Source: Dysgonamonadaceae bacterium (GTDB taxonomy: Bacteria; Bacteroidota; Bacteroidia; Bacteroidales; Dysgonomonadaceae). From it: a stretch of 60,551 nt of DNA. Shown one piece after another: positions 36,700-44,118 of this stretch. Each line of letters begins with the position of its first letter. Within the stretch, counting starts at the first letter, position 1. The stretch is taken from contig JAIRUA010000014.1 of assembly GCA_031254645.1 (NCBI GenBank), positions 31,353-91,903 of the forward strand. Reading direction: 5' to 3'. The position numbers and the translations under genes are program-made. Under the pieces are notes generated by a model. That model was not told the DNA's origin, did not search any database, and saw only the letters and a list, made by a program, of their open reading frames with translations.

Positions 36700-36720
36700 C
36701 GGAAATTACCGGATTTTAGT

Positions 36721-37128
36721 ATGACAAACGTTGATATAGATAAGATAATAGGCGAATGTACATTCGCCACTGCACGGAGCGGCGGAAGCGGCGGGCAAAA
36801 TGTGAACAAGGTGGAAACAAAGGTTTTACTTTCATTCGATATTACTAATTCTCAATCGCTTACCGATGAGCAAAAAAGCCGCATTTCGGAAAAAGTGAAA
36901 AATCGCATCAATAAAGAGGGTATCCTCCAACTTTCTAATGAAACTGAACGGACACAATTGATGAATAAAAGAGCGGTCATTGAAAAATTTGTCAACCTTA
37001 TCGAAAACGCATTGAAAGTGAATAAAAAACGTGTGGCGACAAAGCCGACAAAGGCATCGATTGCAAAAAGAGTTGAGGATAAAAAAAGAGTGAGTGTGTT
37101 GAAGAAGTTGAGGGGAAGGGTTGATTAA
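36721..37128 (+). CDS. arfB: Ribosome-rescue peptidyl-tRNA hydrolase ArfB (YaeJ)
   Basis: Rescues stalled ribosomes by hydrolysing peptidyl-tRNA without a termination codon. The GGQ catalytic motif lies in SGGSGGQNVNKVETKV near the N-terminus, and the positively charged C-terminal tail that enters the mRNA channel is present (KKRVATKPTKASIAKR, KKRVSVLKKLRGR). 135 residues from ATG 36721; the earlier ATG at 36670 would add a non-family N-terminus and overlaps a -7 box. Confidence 0.93.
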   Translation: MTNVDIDKIIGECTFATARSGGSGGQNVNKVETKVLLSFDITNSQSLTDEQKSRISEKVKNRINKEGILQLSNETERTQLMNKRAVIEKFVNLIENALKVNKKRVATKPTKASIAKRVEDKKRVSVLKKLRGRVD

Positions 37129-37131
37129 CTA

Positions 37132-37209
37132 TCCCCGCTCACGCGGTTTTACAAACCGTGTGCAAATATTTTTTGATGCACACCGATTGTAAATCGACGC
37201 GAGCGGGGA
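37132..37209. repeat. Imperfect palindrome CCCCGCTC...GAGCGGGG
   Basis: Arms start TCCCCGCTC (37132-37140) and end GAGCGGGGA (37201-37209), with homologous inner parts ACGCG-GTTTTACAAACC-GTGTGCA and TGCACACC-GATTGTAAATCG-ACGC. The words (TTTACAAACC, GATTGTAAATC) resemble those of the element inside uvrD. It starts 3 bp after the arfB stop. Confidence 0.8.
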
Positions 37210-37242
37210 AAATGATTTTTTTGAAAATAATTGATAGAAATC

Positions 37243-37273
37243 TTTGTTGTTTGTAATAAATATATTACTTTTG
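37243..37273 (+). promoter_or_regulatory. Promoter of the toxin-antitoxin operon
   Basis: TTTG at 37243-37246, a 19-bp spacer and TACTTTTG at 37266-37273, a full Bacteroidota -33/-7 pair. The toxin ATG follows only 4 bp after the -7 box, so the message would be leaderless or nearly so. Confidence 0.7.
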
Positions 37274-37277
37274 CAAA

Positions 37278-37636
37278 ATGGGCACGAAAAACGATAGTAT
37301 TAGACAAATATTTTTGTCTAATGAATTTTCTTTATATTACGAAGAGCTGTCTGAAAAACTAAAAGATAAATACACATACGCAATGCGTATTATTGAAACG
37401 CAAAAAATAGTTAGTACGAAATTTGTAAAAAAATCCAAGAAACCGAGTTTTATGAAGTTAGAGTTTCCATAGGAACAAACGAGTACAGAACATTGCTCGT
37501 AGCTATTGATAATATTAATTTTATAGAGGCAACAAAAGTAGTATTGTTGAACTCGTTTCAAAAAAAAGATACTAAACAGTATCGAAAGGAAATAGAAAAA
37601 GCAAGAACAATTATAATTGAGGAGGAAATAATATGA
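37278..37636 (+). pseudogene. RelE/HigB (Gp49)-type toxin split by an A7 run
   Basis: Zero-frame reading stops at 37472 after 64 residues, but moving to the -1 frame at the A7 run (37427-37433) gives a continuous 119-residue protein. Its second half (FYEVRVSIGTNEYRTLLVA, TKVVLLNSFQKKDTKQYRKE) is a typical Gp49/HigB RNase toxin. The restored frame ends in a TGA that overlaps the antitoxin ATG as ATGA, which argues that this is one gene. The slip site reads A AAA AAA in zero-frame phase, a canonical -1 heptamer, so programmed frameshifting, phase variation, a true mutation or a homopolymer read error are all possible. Confidence 0.8.
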
Positions 37637-37935
37637 CGTTTAATGAAGAAAAATTAGCAAAAATGAAGACTGCAAGTGACTTATTCAATGAGCGTTACGG
37701 AAAACCAGGAACGCAATTGAGAAATGAGTTTGAAAACAAAGCTCTTGCATGGTATTATGGCGAAGTGTTGAGGGAAAAACGCAAAGAACTAAATATAACC
37801 CAACAACAACTCGCCGAAACAATCGGAAAAAAACGAGAATACATCTCTTTATTGGAAAAAGGCGAAACGGATATACAGTTATCTACTTTTTTTACTATTT
37901 CGCAAGCATTAGGATTGAGGTTTACACTTGTGTGA
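37633..37935 (+). CDS. XRE/HigA-type antitoxin with helix-turn-helix
   Basis: 100-residue DNA-binding protein. The helix-turn-helix is in the C-terminal half (LREKRKELNITQQQLAETIG, KKREYISLLEKGETDI). It neutralises the toxin encoded just upstream and probably represses the operon. The start ATG overlaps the frame-restored toxin stop. A terminator follows 41 bp later. Confidence 0.9.
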   Translation: MTFNEEKLAKMKTASDLFNERYGKPGTQLRNEFENKALAWYYGEVLREKRKELNITQQQLAETIGKKREYISLLEKGETDIQLSTFFTISQALGLRFTLV

Positions 37936-37976
37936 TGAAGAAATACAAAAAAGTGAACAACATCAGTCATTCAAAA

Positions 37977-38011
37977 AATCCCGACTAGTTTATGTTCAGT
38001 CGGGATTTTTT
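37977..38011 (+). terminator. Terminator of the toxin-antitoxin operon
   Basis: Stem AATCCCGACT/AGTCGGGATT with an 11-nt loop and a T6 run ending at 38011. Confidence 0.92.
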
Positions 38012-38029
38012 CTTTTATCAAAAAGGTCT

Positions 38030-38596
38030 TTACCACGAATTTCGCATTAATCCCTTGTATTTTATAGAAAAATCACCCTCACATTCTACGTATCTCAGCT
38101 CAATATCAAATATATCACGATTCTCTGTAACGGATAGTCTCATTTTTACTCCCGGATTAAAATTGTGAGCAAAATGAACATAATCATCGGCTAAGATTAT
38201 CTGCATTCGGATAGAATTGCCCTTGTTCTCTGCGATAGGATAAGAATATCCGGGATGGTTTGTGGGATAAATTACATTACTTCCAATAGTCCAAAATTGT
38301 AAATGATACTCGCCGGACTGCAACTTGTCACTTTCAGAACGGATTATTATAGTTGCATTTGTACCCCAATCAGTCCCCGTTAGAGTTAATGCGTGGAAAT
38401 AGGAATAATAGGGTTCAAAATCAAGAGTAGCCCCCTTTTCTTCAAGGGGCGGTCGTTCGTATGCGTTGTATAACTGATAAACACGTTCGTTATGTAAGAG
38501 TGTTCCCTTTCCAACTCTGATAGATGTATCATTTTTATCACACCCTTGCAAAAGAAAGACTGTCAAGATAAAAGCTATGTAAATATATTTTCTCAT
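38030..38596 (-). CDS. Hypothetical lipoprotein
   Basis: 188-residue protein from the ATG at 38596 (MRKYIYIAFILTVFLLQGC), chosen because it gives a clean lipobox LLQGCDKN (Cys ~19) and lies 56 bp after the -7 box TATTTTTG at 38652-38659. The rest looks like a beta-rich exported domain (IRVGKGTLLHNERVYQLYNAY, TIIIRSESDKLQSGEYHLQFW). Family not recognised; it is co-oriented with the broken lipoprotein gene upstream. Confidence 0.75.
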   Translation of the reverse strand: MRKYIYIAFILTVFLLQGCDKNDTSIRVGKGTLLHNERVYQLYNAYERPPLEEKGATLDFEPYYSYFHALTLTGTDWGTNATIIIRSESDKLQSGEYHLQFWTIGSNVIYPTNHPGYSYPIAENKGNSIRMQIILADDYVHFAHNFNPGVKMRLSVTENRDIFDIELRYVECEGDFSIKYKGLMRNSW

Positions 38597-38651
38597 ATTG
38601 TAGTGTTTTATATAATTGTCTAATATGTATTTTAGCAAAAAATAATTTCTA

Positions 38652-38659
38652 CAAAAATA
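38652..38659 (-). promoter_or_regulatory. -7 box of the hypothetical lipoprotein gene
   Basis: Minus-strand TATTTTTG, 56 bp before the chosen start at 38596. Confidence 0.55.
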
Positions 38660-38799
38660 CACATTATCATTAAAAGCGCAAACTAAAAACTACTTTCGCT
38701 CATTTTTTAATGAGATATTATAAATAATCAAGATTAGTCTTTGCAAAGGTCGAAAAAATTCCAACCTTTACAAAGATTTTGATTTTTCATAAGTATGCT

Positions 38800-40380
38800 T
38801 TATTGTACTCTTCTAGGCATAACGGTAATTGCAAACATATCATTGTCATATTCCCTTATTCGCCAAATATCTCTTGCCGGAAAGAACAAAGTGGCTGGCC
38901 GGCGCTGATAGCTCACCACCACCTTATCGCCAAAATCTACCACTACATCCCCTAGCAATTTATTCTCCAACTTATGAGCAATTTGAGTAGAAACCGTCCT
39001 CCGATGTCTTGGTGATGCTCCAAATTTAAGTCCGAACTTGGTTTCACTCCCAAAGTTTACATCAAAACCAATATTTCCGGCAAATTCAACCTCACTGGTT
39101 TCCGTTGAAGTTACTGTTATACTCTCATTATTTTTTTCAATGGAAATTCTCATAATCGGCTCAAATTGAGCTAAGTTCCAAGCCATTAATCCAACATTTA
39201 GCTGTACGGTTCGAAAGCCCGCAAGACTTGGATAAAAAGCCGTAATCATAGGGGGACCAAACACTTTCTGTGAATAAGTTACTTCAAACAACTCATCCGG
39301 AGACACTATAATAGTCCTTGTAAGCTGTGATAGATGTGGCGACGTGGAGCCCATATGCGCAACTATTCTAAATGAATAATCTCCGTTAGTCCAAAAATTA
39401 GAAGGTCGTTTTTTGGGATCTCCTGCTCAACCTTTAAGAGCGGGATCTCCACTGTAATCGGTCAGAAAGCGTAGTACTTGTTCGGGGGTATGTCGGAAAT
39501 CAGAGAAACGAAATGATGTAATAGTCTCGTGGTAGTCACGAGAAAATGGTCCATTAGGATTTCCTGGGGTAATATTATAGTAGATGTAATCACGCTGCCA
39601 ACCATCAGCATTTTCGTAAATTTCGAAAGCTGTTCTTAGTTTAGAATCAATACTTGATACACTATGCCGAGTGGTAGCCTGTTCCTCCTTTTTACTATTG
39701 TCAAAAAAATCATCGGTGAACTCAAACACAAAATCGCTGTTCGGATTGTCCAAAGCAGCAGAACGCGTACGCTGTGAATCTTGCGCTACTACTACTCGTG
39801 CATTGTTTTTAAGTACCACCGTTGGAAAGGCTGGAATCAAACCTTCCTCTATCATAGACTCATTGCCATATTCGCCAAAATCACCAAATATCGGCGTATG
39901 AATATGTTTGGTAACGTGCAGGGCTACAAAAGGAATTTCTTCGGCAGTATCCCAAATCTCAGCCGAAAAACTTTCCTCGGGCAGCCGCGGCACAAAAATA
40001 GTAAGCGTTGGACGACGTTTTTCAATATTGGCAAGCGCTTCTTCGCTCTCAAAATGTGTCAGCAATAGTTGGCGTACAGTCAGCCCGTTTTCCACCAATT
40101 CATCTTTGATAAACTGATATAGTACATCGTATTCCTTGTTGAACTTTTCTAACGCTCTCGTTCTAATGATTTCGCGAAGCATTTGGCTTTCGTCCATCGC
40201 ATTGTACAGTGCTCGGGCGAAGGGGCGCAGCATTTCAACTTCACGGTCTGCCGAATAAACTTCTCTCAATAGCTCGGTTTTTGAAGTTTCTTTTCTATTG
40301 TTCTCGATAAAGAAATCGTCATTGTTGCAGGAAGCAAAGCAAATAGCTGCTATCACTGCGTAAAAAATATATTTATTCAT
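38800..40380 (-). pseudogene. Lipoprotein gene interrupted by an in-frame TGA
   Basis: One reading frame runs from ATG 40380 to 38800 and is cut only by TGA at 39427-39429. The first part (317 residues) is a lipoprotein (lipobox CFASCNN, Cys ~17) ending YSGDPALKG. After the stop the frame continues AGDPKKRPSNFWTNGDYSFR for 24 codons before the next ATG (39354), which begins a 184-residue stretch with no signal peptide. A downstream part lacking its own export signal but reading on in the same frame suggests a single ancestral gene of ~526 codons. Family not recognised; a recent nonsense mutation is likeliest, and two genes or readthrough are alternatives. Confidence 0.65.
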
Positions 40381-40471
40381 TGTAGAATTTGTTTTATTTC
40401 TTCCTTTTGGGGAAGTTATAAGTTATAAATTTAATTTCTGTTTGTACCGAAAGTTGTTTGTATACGCGCAT

Positions 40472-40504
40472 AAAAAAAGCGTGGTACTTTTATAGTACTC
40501 CGCC
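40472..40504 (-). terminator. Terminator of the structured RNA
   Basis: On the minus strand GCG-GA-GTACT/AGTAC-CA-CGC with an ATAA loop, followed by T7 (A7 on plus at 40472-40478). It lies 92 bp upstream of the lipoprotein start, so it ends an upstream transcript, not that gene. Confidence 0.8.
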
Positions 40505-40640
40505 AACAGAGGTAATTTGCCGTAACCCAACAGAACAGAATAAATCAAAAGTCCACGCCATCGGCGCAGACATTTCAACTTAGTCTCTTTCTGTCATCTA
40601 AATCGGCAAATTTTTCTGCTGGAAAGAATAAACTAAAATG
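40472..40640 (-). ncRNA. Candidate structured RNA (6S-like rod)
   Basis: The minus strand folds into one long bulged rod: CCAGCAGA (40615-40622) with TCTGTTGG (40503-40510); ATTTGCCG (40604-40611) with CGGCAAAT (40515-40522), perfect; then GACAGAA with TTCTGTT, and an apical TGCGCC/GGCGTG stem flanked by GTC/GAC. A U-tract terminator closes it. No reading frame fits. Length of ~150-170 nt and the rod shape recall 6S RNA, but I did not recognise conserved 6S sequence, so the class is open. The 5' end is uncertain. Confidence 0.5.
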
Positions 40641-40970
40641 CTTTTTTCAATATTTTAAAATGTGCGTATCAATTATACGCTTATATCATAGGCTTTTTAT
40701 TTTTTAATTGTTCGAACTACAAAGATTAAAATTATTTTTGAAATAAACAAATTTTATGCTGTTTTTTACGGCACCGCGCTAAAATAATTGTTTTTATGCT
40801 TGCGTATCACAATTAGCCTTGTGAGTTCGAAGAGCGAAAAAGGCGAATTTTCTATTTGGCTCACAAGATAGAGATTTTTATTCAAAAACCGACTTTTTTG
40901 AGCCGAATATCGCCTGTGCTTGAGCCAAAAAAGGCGGATAACTTTCGTCATTCGCCCTTAATTGTTTCTA
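40641..40970. other. Gene-poor AT-rich stretch
   Basis: About 330 bp with no supported gene. It holds an imperfect CTTGTGAG/CTCACAAG stem at ~40818-40865 and GGCGAATT/AATATCGCC-type repeats, and a weak minus-strand -7-like AATCTTTG near 40720-40727 that might drive the structured RNA. A 61-codon minus-strand open frame in it looks like chance. Confidence 0.5.
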
Positions 40971-40971
40971 T

Positions 40972-40993
40972 GAGACGTGGCGTGCCACGTCTC
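40972..40993. repeat. GAGACGTGGC palindrome
   Basis: Perfect 10-bp arms GAGACGTGGC/GCCACGTCTC around GT, 22 bp before the tldE stop. No U-tract. A REP-like short palindrome distinct from the word families. Confidence 0.8.
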
Positions 40994-41014
40994 TACTGTA
41001 TTCGGGAATTGATA

Positions 41015-42334
41015 TTACGATCCACTAAAATCAACACCATCAAATGCCAATGTCGGAATTCGCCACGAACTTTCGGGTCTTGCATCGTTTCCAACCGCCA
41101 CCAAATTTTCCCACAGCGTAATAAAATTACCCGTGATGTTCATTTCCGAAACCGGTTTTGTTACTTGTCCGTTTTCAATCAAAAAACCTTCAATTCCATA
41201 CGAGAAATTTCCGGTAGCTTGGTTGAAATTTCCACCATTGAAACCGGTAACGAGGATACCGTTGTTGATGTCGGCAATCAAACCGTTCACATCTTTTGTG
41301 CCGGGTTGGAGTTCTAGAATAGATGGTCCCGAAATAGTTGGCGCAACACCCATTCTGTTAGCATTATAAGTATCAATGTAATACGTCTTTAATACACCGT
41401 TTTCAAACACCGAACGCTTTTCGGTAGCTACGCCTTCGCCGTCGAAATAACGTGCGCCCGATGCACCGATAATGTGCGGATTATCAATCAACGTAAACAA
41501 GTCGCTACCAATTTTATCGCCTTTTCTATCCAATAAAAACGAGTTTCTTTGTTGCAACGCCGCACCCGACATCACGCTAATCAGCGGATTTAACATCCGC
41601 GACGAGTTCAAATTATCCATTACCATTGTATATTGTCCCGACGGAACTTGCTGCGCTCCAATCTGCCGTAACGTGCGCTCCAACGCTTTTTTACCGATAT
41701 TTTTGGTTACCAGATTATTGAGAAAAAGCGACGATTCGCCCCACCCATTCGACGGACGCGCATCGCCCTCGCCTCTCACGGAAACACTGCACGAGAGCGA
41801 AAAACTCGAACCTGCCGTTTCGCCCTCAAATCCATTGCTCGTAATTTGATAACTAAAACCGTCGCGGTCGCCATATCTCGAATTAACCGAAATAATGCGG
41901 TCATTTGTTCCCAAAATTTCTGCCGCTACGGCTTCTGCCATACGTACTTTATCATCGGGACTTACCACACCGAAATTCGGGTCGAGAAGTTGCAAATTAG
42001 GTTTTCCTCCTCTAAAAAAACGAGACGGGTCGGGCAACGTGCGTGCCTCATCAACAGCAAGATAACGAGTGGATTCGATACTGTTTTTAATCGACGTCTC
42101 CAATTCTCTTTGATCCAATCGGTTGGTAGAAAAAGTTCCAAATTTGCCGTCCACAAAAAACGTCAAAGTCATTCCATTTTCCGATGCTTGCTGCAACTGA
42201 TCCATTTTTCCGTCGCGCAATGCAAACGACGTGTTTGAGCCTGTGCCTATTGACACTCTTACGCCTTGACAGCCATTTTTTTGGGCATATTCCATTGCCC
42301 ATTGTGCCAATCTTTTATTTTCGTTTGATATCAT
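41015..42334 (-). CDS. tldE: TldE/PmbA-family protease subunit
   Basis: Non-catalytic partner of the TldD/TldE metalloprotease heterodimer, which trims peptides (microcin maturation, antitoxin degradation in other bacteria). 439 residues, C69-peptidase-like fold. It has GVRVSIGTGSNTSFALRDGKMD near the N-terminus, GEGVATEKRSVFENGVLKTYYIDTYNANRMG and the C-terminal NFSYGIEGFLIENGQVTKPV. The HExxxH motif is absent, as expected for TldE. tldD lies 35 bp upstream in the same operon. Confidence 0.93.
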   Translation of the reverse strand: MISNENKRLAQWAMEYAQKNGCQGVRVSIGTGSNTSFALRDGKMDQLQQASENGMTLTFFVDGKFGTFSTNRLDQRELETSIKNSIESTRYLAVDEARTLPDPSRFFRGGKPNLQLLDPNFGVVSPDDKVRMAEAVAAEILGTNDRIISVNSRYGDRDGFSYQITSNGFEGETAGSSFSLSCSVSVRGEGDARPSNGWGESSLFLNNLVTKNIGKKALERTLRQIGAQQVPSGQYTMVMDNLNSSRMLNPLISVMSGAALQQRNSFLLDRKGDKIGSDLFTLIDNPHIIGASGARYFDGEGVATEKRSVFENGVLKTYYIDTYNANRMGVAPTISGPSILELQPGTKDVNGLIADINNGILVTGFNGGNFNQATGNFSYGIEGFLIENGQVTKPVSEMNITGNFITLWENLVAVGNDARPESSWRIPTLAFDGVDFSGS

Positions 42335-42369
42335 AAATTCTAATTTTTACAAGATGAAATATTTGAAAA

Positions 42370-43890
42370 TCAACTGCTTCCGCCTACCGTTAAACTGCTT
42401 ACCAATATCGAAGGCATACCCATACCTGCGGGAACTCCTTGTCCGGCTTTTCCACAAGTCCACGTTCCATTGTCTATTTCCAAATTATTTGCTACCATTG
42501 TAACATCAGACATCGCGCGTGGTCCGTTTCCAATAATGTTGACATCTTTTATTGGCTGCGTAAGTTTTCCGTTTTCAATCAGATACCCCGAACGAACGAA
42601 GAATGTGAAATCACCTGCGCCAATTTGCACCTGCCCGTTGGTAAACGAATCTACATAAATACCTTCGTTTACCGAAGCGATAATGTCTGCCTCTGCCATA
42701 TTGCCGCCCAACATATATGTAACAGTCATACGCGGGATAGCGATGTGGCGGAATGATTGACGGCGACCATTTCCTGTTGGCTCAATTCCGAAATGTTTCG
42801 CACTAATACGGTCGTGCAAGAAACTCGTCAAAACGCCATTTTCAACAATAGTGGTATTTTTTCCGTAAATGCCCTCATCGTCAATGTTCAACGAGCCACG
42901 ATTAAACGCAACGGTTGGATTATCAACAACGGTAACGTTTTCGTTACAAATTTTCTTGTTGAGCATATCCGAATAAATAGATTGATTTGTTCTAATGAAA
43001 TCCGCCTCAAAAGCGTGTCCGATAGCCTCGTGCAGGAAAATTCCCGAAGCACCTGCGCCAAATACCACCGGCATTGAACCGCCTCGCGGCGTAATTGCTT
43101 TGAACAGGATATCGCCACTATCCACCGTTTCGCGAGCCATTAAATCGATAATATCATCGGTTACAAACTCAAAACCTTTACGAAACCCACGCGAGGAACG
43201 ACCGGTTTGAATCTGTCCATTTTCTTCCATCACACACGATGCGTTAAGCGTTACCATCGGGCGATAGTCGTAATACGTTACACCTTCGGAGTTGCAAAAC
43301 AGAATGTGCGAAGTGGTGTCGTTGAGTCCCACCGTTACCCTTTGTACACGCGGATCGAGCGACATAATTTTGTCATTCAACCGTTGTATATAAGGCATTT
43401 TTTGGCTTACTGCAACCTCTTCCCAAGGTTTAAGAACGGGATGAAAATTGTCTTTAATCGGTCTTTCGGTCAATGAAACCGGTGCAACTTTTGTGGTGCT
43501 GTTTGCAATGCGAGCAGCTGTACGAGCAGCACGCAACATTTCGTCGAGCGTAACATTTTCTACAAACGCATAACCCGATTGGTCGCCCGAAAGCACACGC
43601 ACCCCCATACCGAAATCCACGTTAGAACTTGTGCGGTTTACTGCCCCATCTTGCAATCCAACGCTATTATTAAATGTGTGTTCGAAAAACAAATCGGCAT
43701 AATCGCCGCCTCTTTCCAAAGCCGCTTCCAATGTTTTACGAATATCGGCATCTGTAACGCCAAAATGTTGCTTCGCAGCCGCAACCGACGAAAGGCTTTC
43801 TTCTTTTGCCAAACTGCGTGCAAATGAAGGCAATGCCATCGCTCCGGCAATTGCCAATCCTCCTGTTCTCATAAAATTTCGTCTATCCAT
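42370..43890 (-). CDS. tldD: TldD-family metallopeptidase with Tat-like signal
   Basis: Catalytic subunit of the TldD/TldE protease. 506 residues with the zinc motif HEAIGH (HExxxH) in GIFLHEAIGHAFEADF, and SVGLQDGAVNR in the N-terminal domain. The N-terminus MDRRNFMRTGGLAIAGAMALPSFA resembles a twin-arginine signal (R-R-N-F), which is unusual for the cytoplasmic enterobacterial enzyme and implies export, though the partner TldE shows no such signal. It ends 35 bp before tldE. Confidence 0.93.
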   Translation of the reverse strand: MDRRNFMRTGGLAIAGAMALPSFARSLAKEESLSSVAAAKQHFGVTDADIRKTLEAALERGGDYADLFFEHTFNNSVGLQDGAVNRTSSNVDFGMGVRVLSGDQSGYAFVENVTLDEMLRAARTAARIANSTTKVAPVSLTERPIKDNFHPVLKPWEEVAVSQKMPYIQRLNDKIMSLDPRVQRVTVGLNDTTSHILFCNSEGVTYYDYRPMVTLNASCVMEENGQIQTGRSSRGFRKGFEFVTDDIIDLMARETVDSGDILFKAITPRGGSMPVVFGAGASGIFLHEAIGHAFEADFIRTNQSIYSDMLNKKICNENVTVVDNPTVAFNRGSLNIDDEGIYGKNTTIVENGVLTSFLHDRISAKHFGIEPTGNGRRQSFRHIAIPRMTVTYMLGGNMAEADIIASVNEGIYVDSFTNGQVQIGAGDFTFFVRSGYLIENGKLTQPIKDVNIIGNGPRAMSDVTMVANNLEIDNGTWTCGKAGQGVPAGMGMPSILVSSLTVGGSS

Positions 43891-44118
43891 AGAGTGATAA
43901 TTTATTGAATATCAGTGTAAATAATTTTCTTTTCGATTTGATAAGTGTTTGAAAAACAGTGTAAAGTGTGTACGAATGTAACTTTTCTTCTTTTTCAGGT
44001 GGTAAATATAAGGTATTTTTCTTAGAAATAGAGCATTTGTTTTGAAAAAATAATGTTTTTGTAGTTTCTTTGCGTAATAGAGAGAATCAAAAGAACGATG
44101 ATGAAGACAGCGACAACA

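Noticed and set aside
38800..40380. TGA as a sense codon (altered genetic code) to explain the split lipoprotein
   Set aside because: TGA is used as an ordinary stop in other genes here, for example rlmN-neighbour and antitoxin genes, so the code is standard.
40766..40951. 61-codon minus-strand frame before the structured RNA
   Set aside because: No ribosome site, no recognisable family, and it lies in a repeat-rich AT-rich gap.
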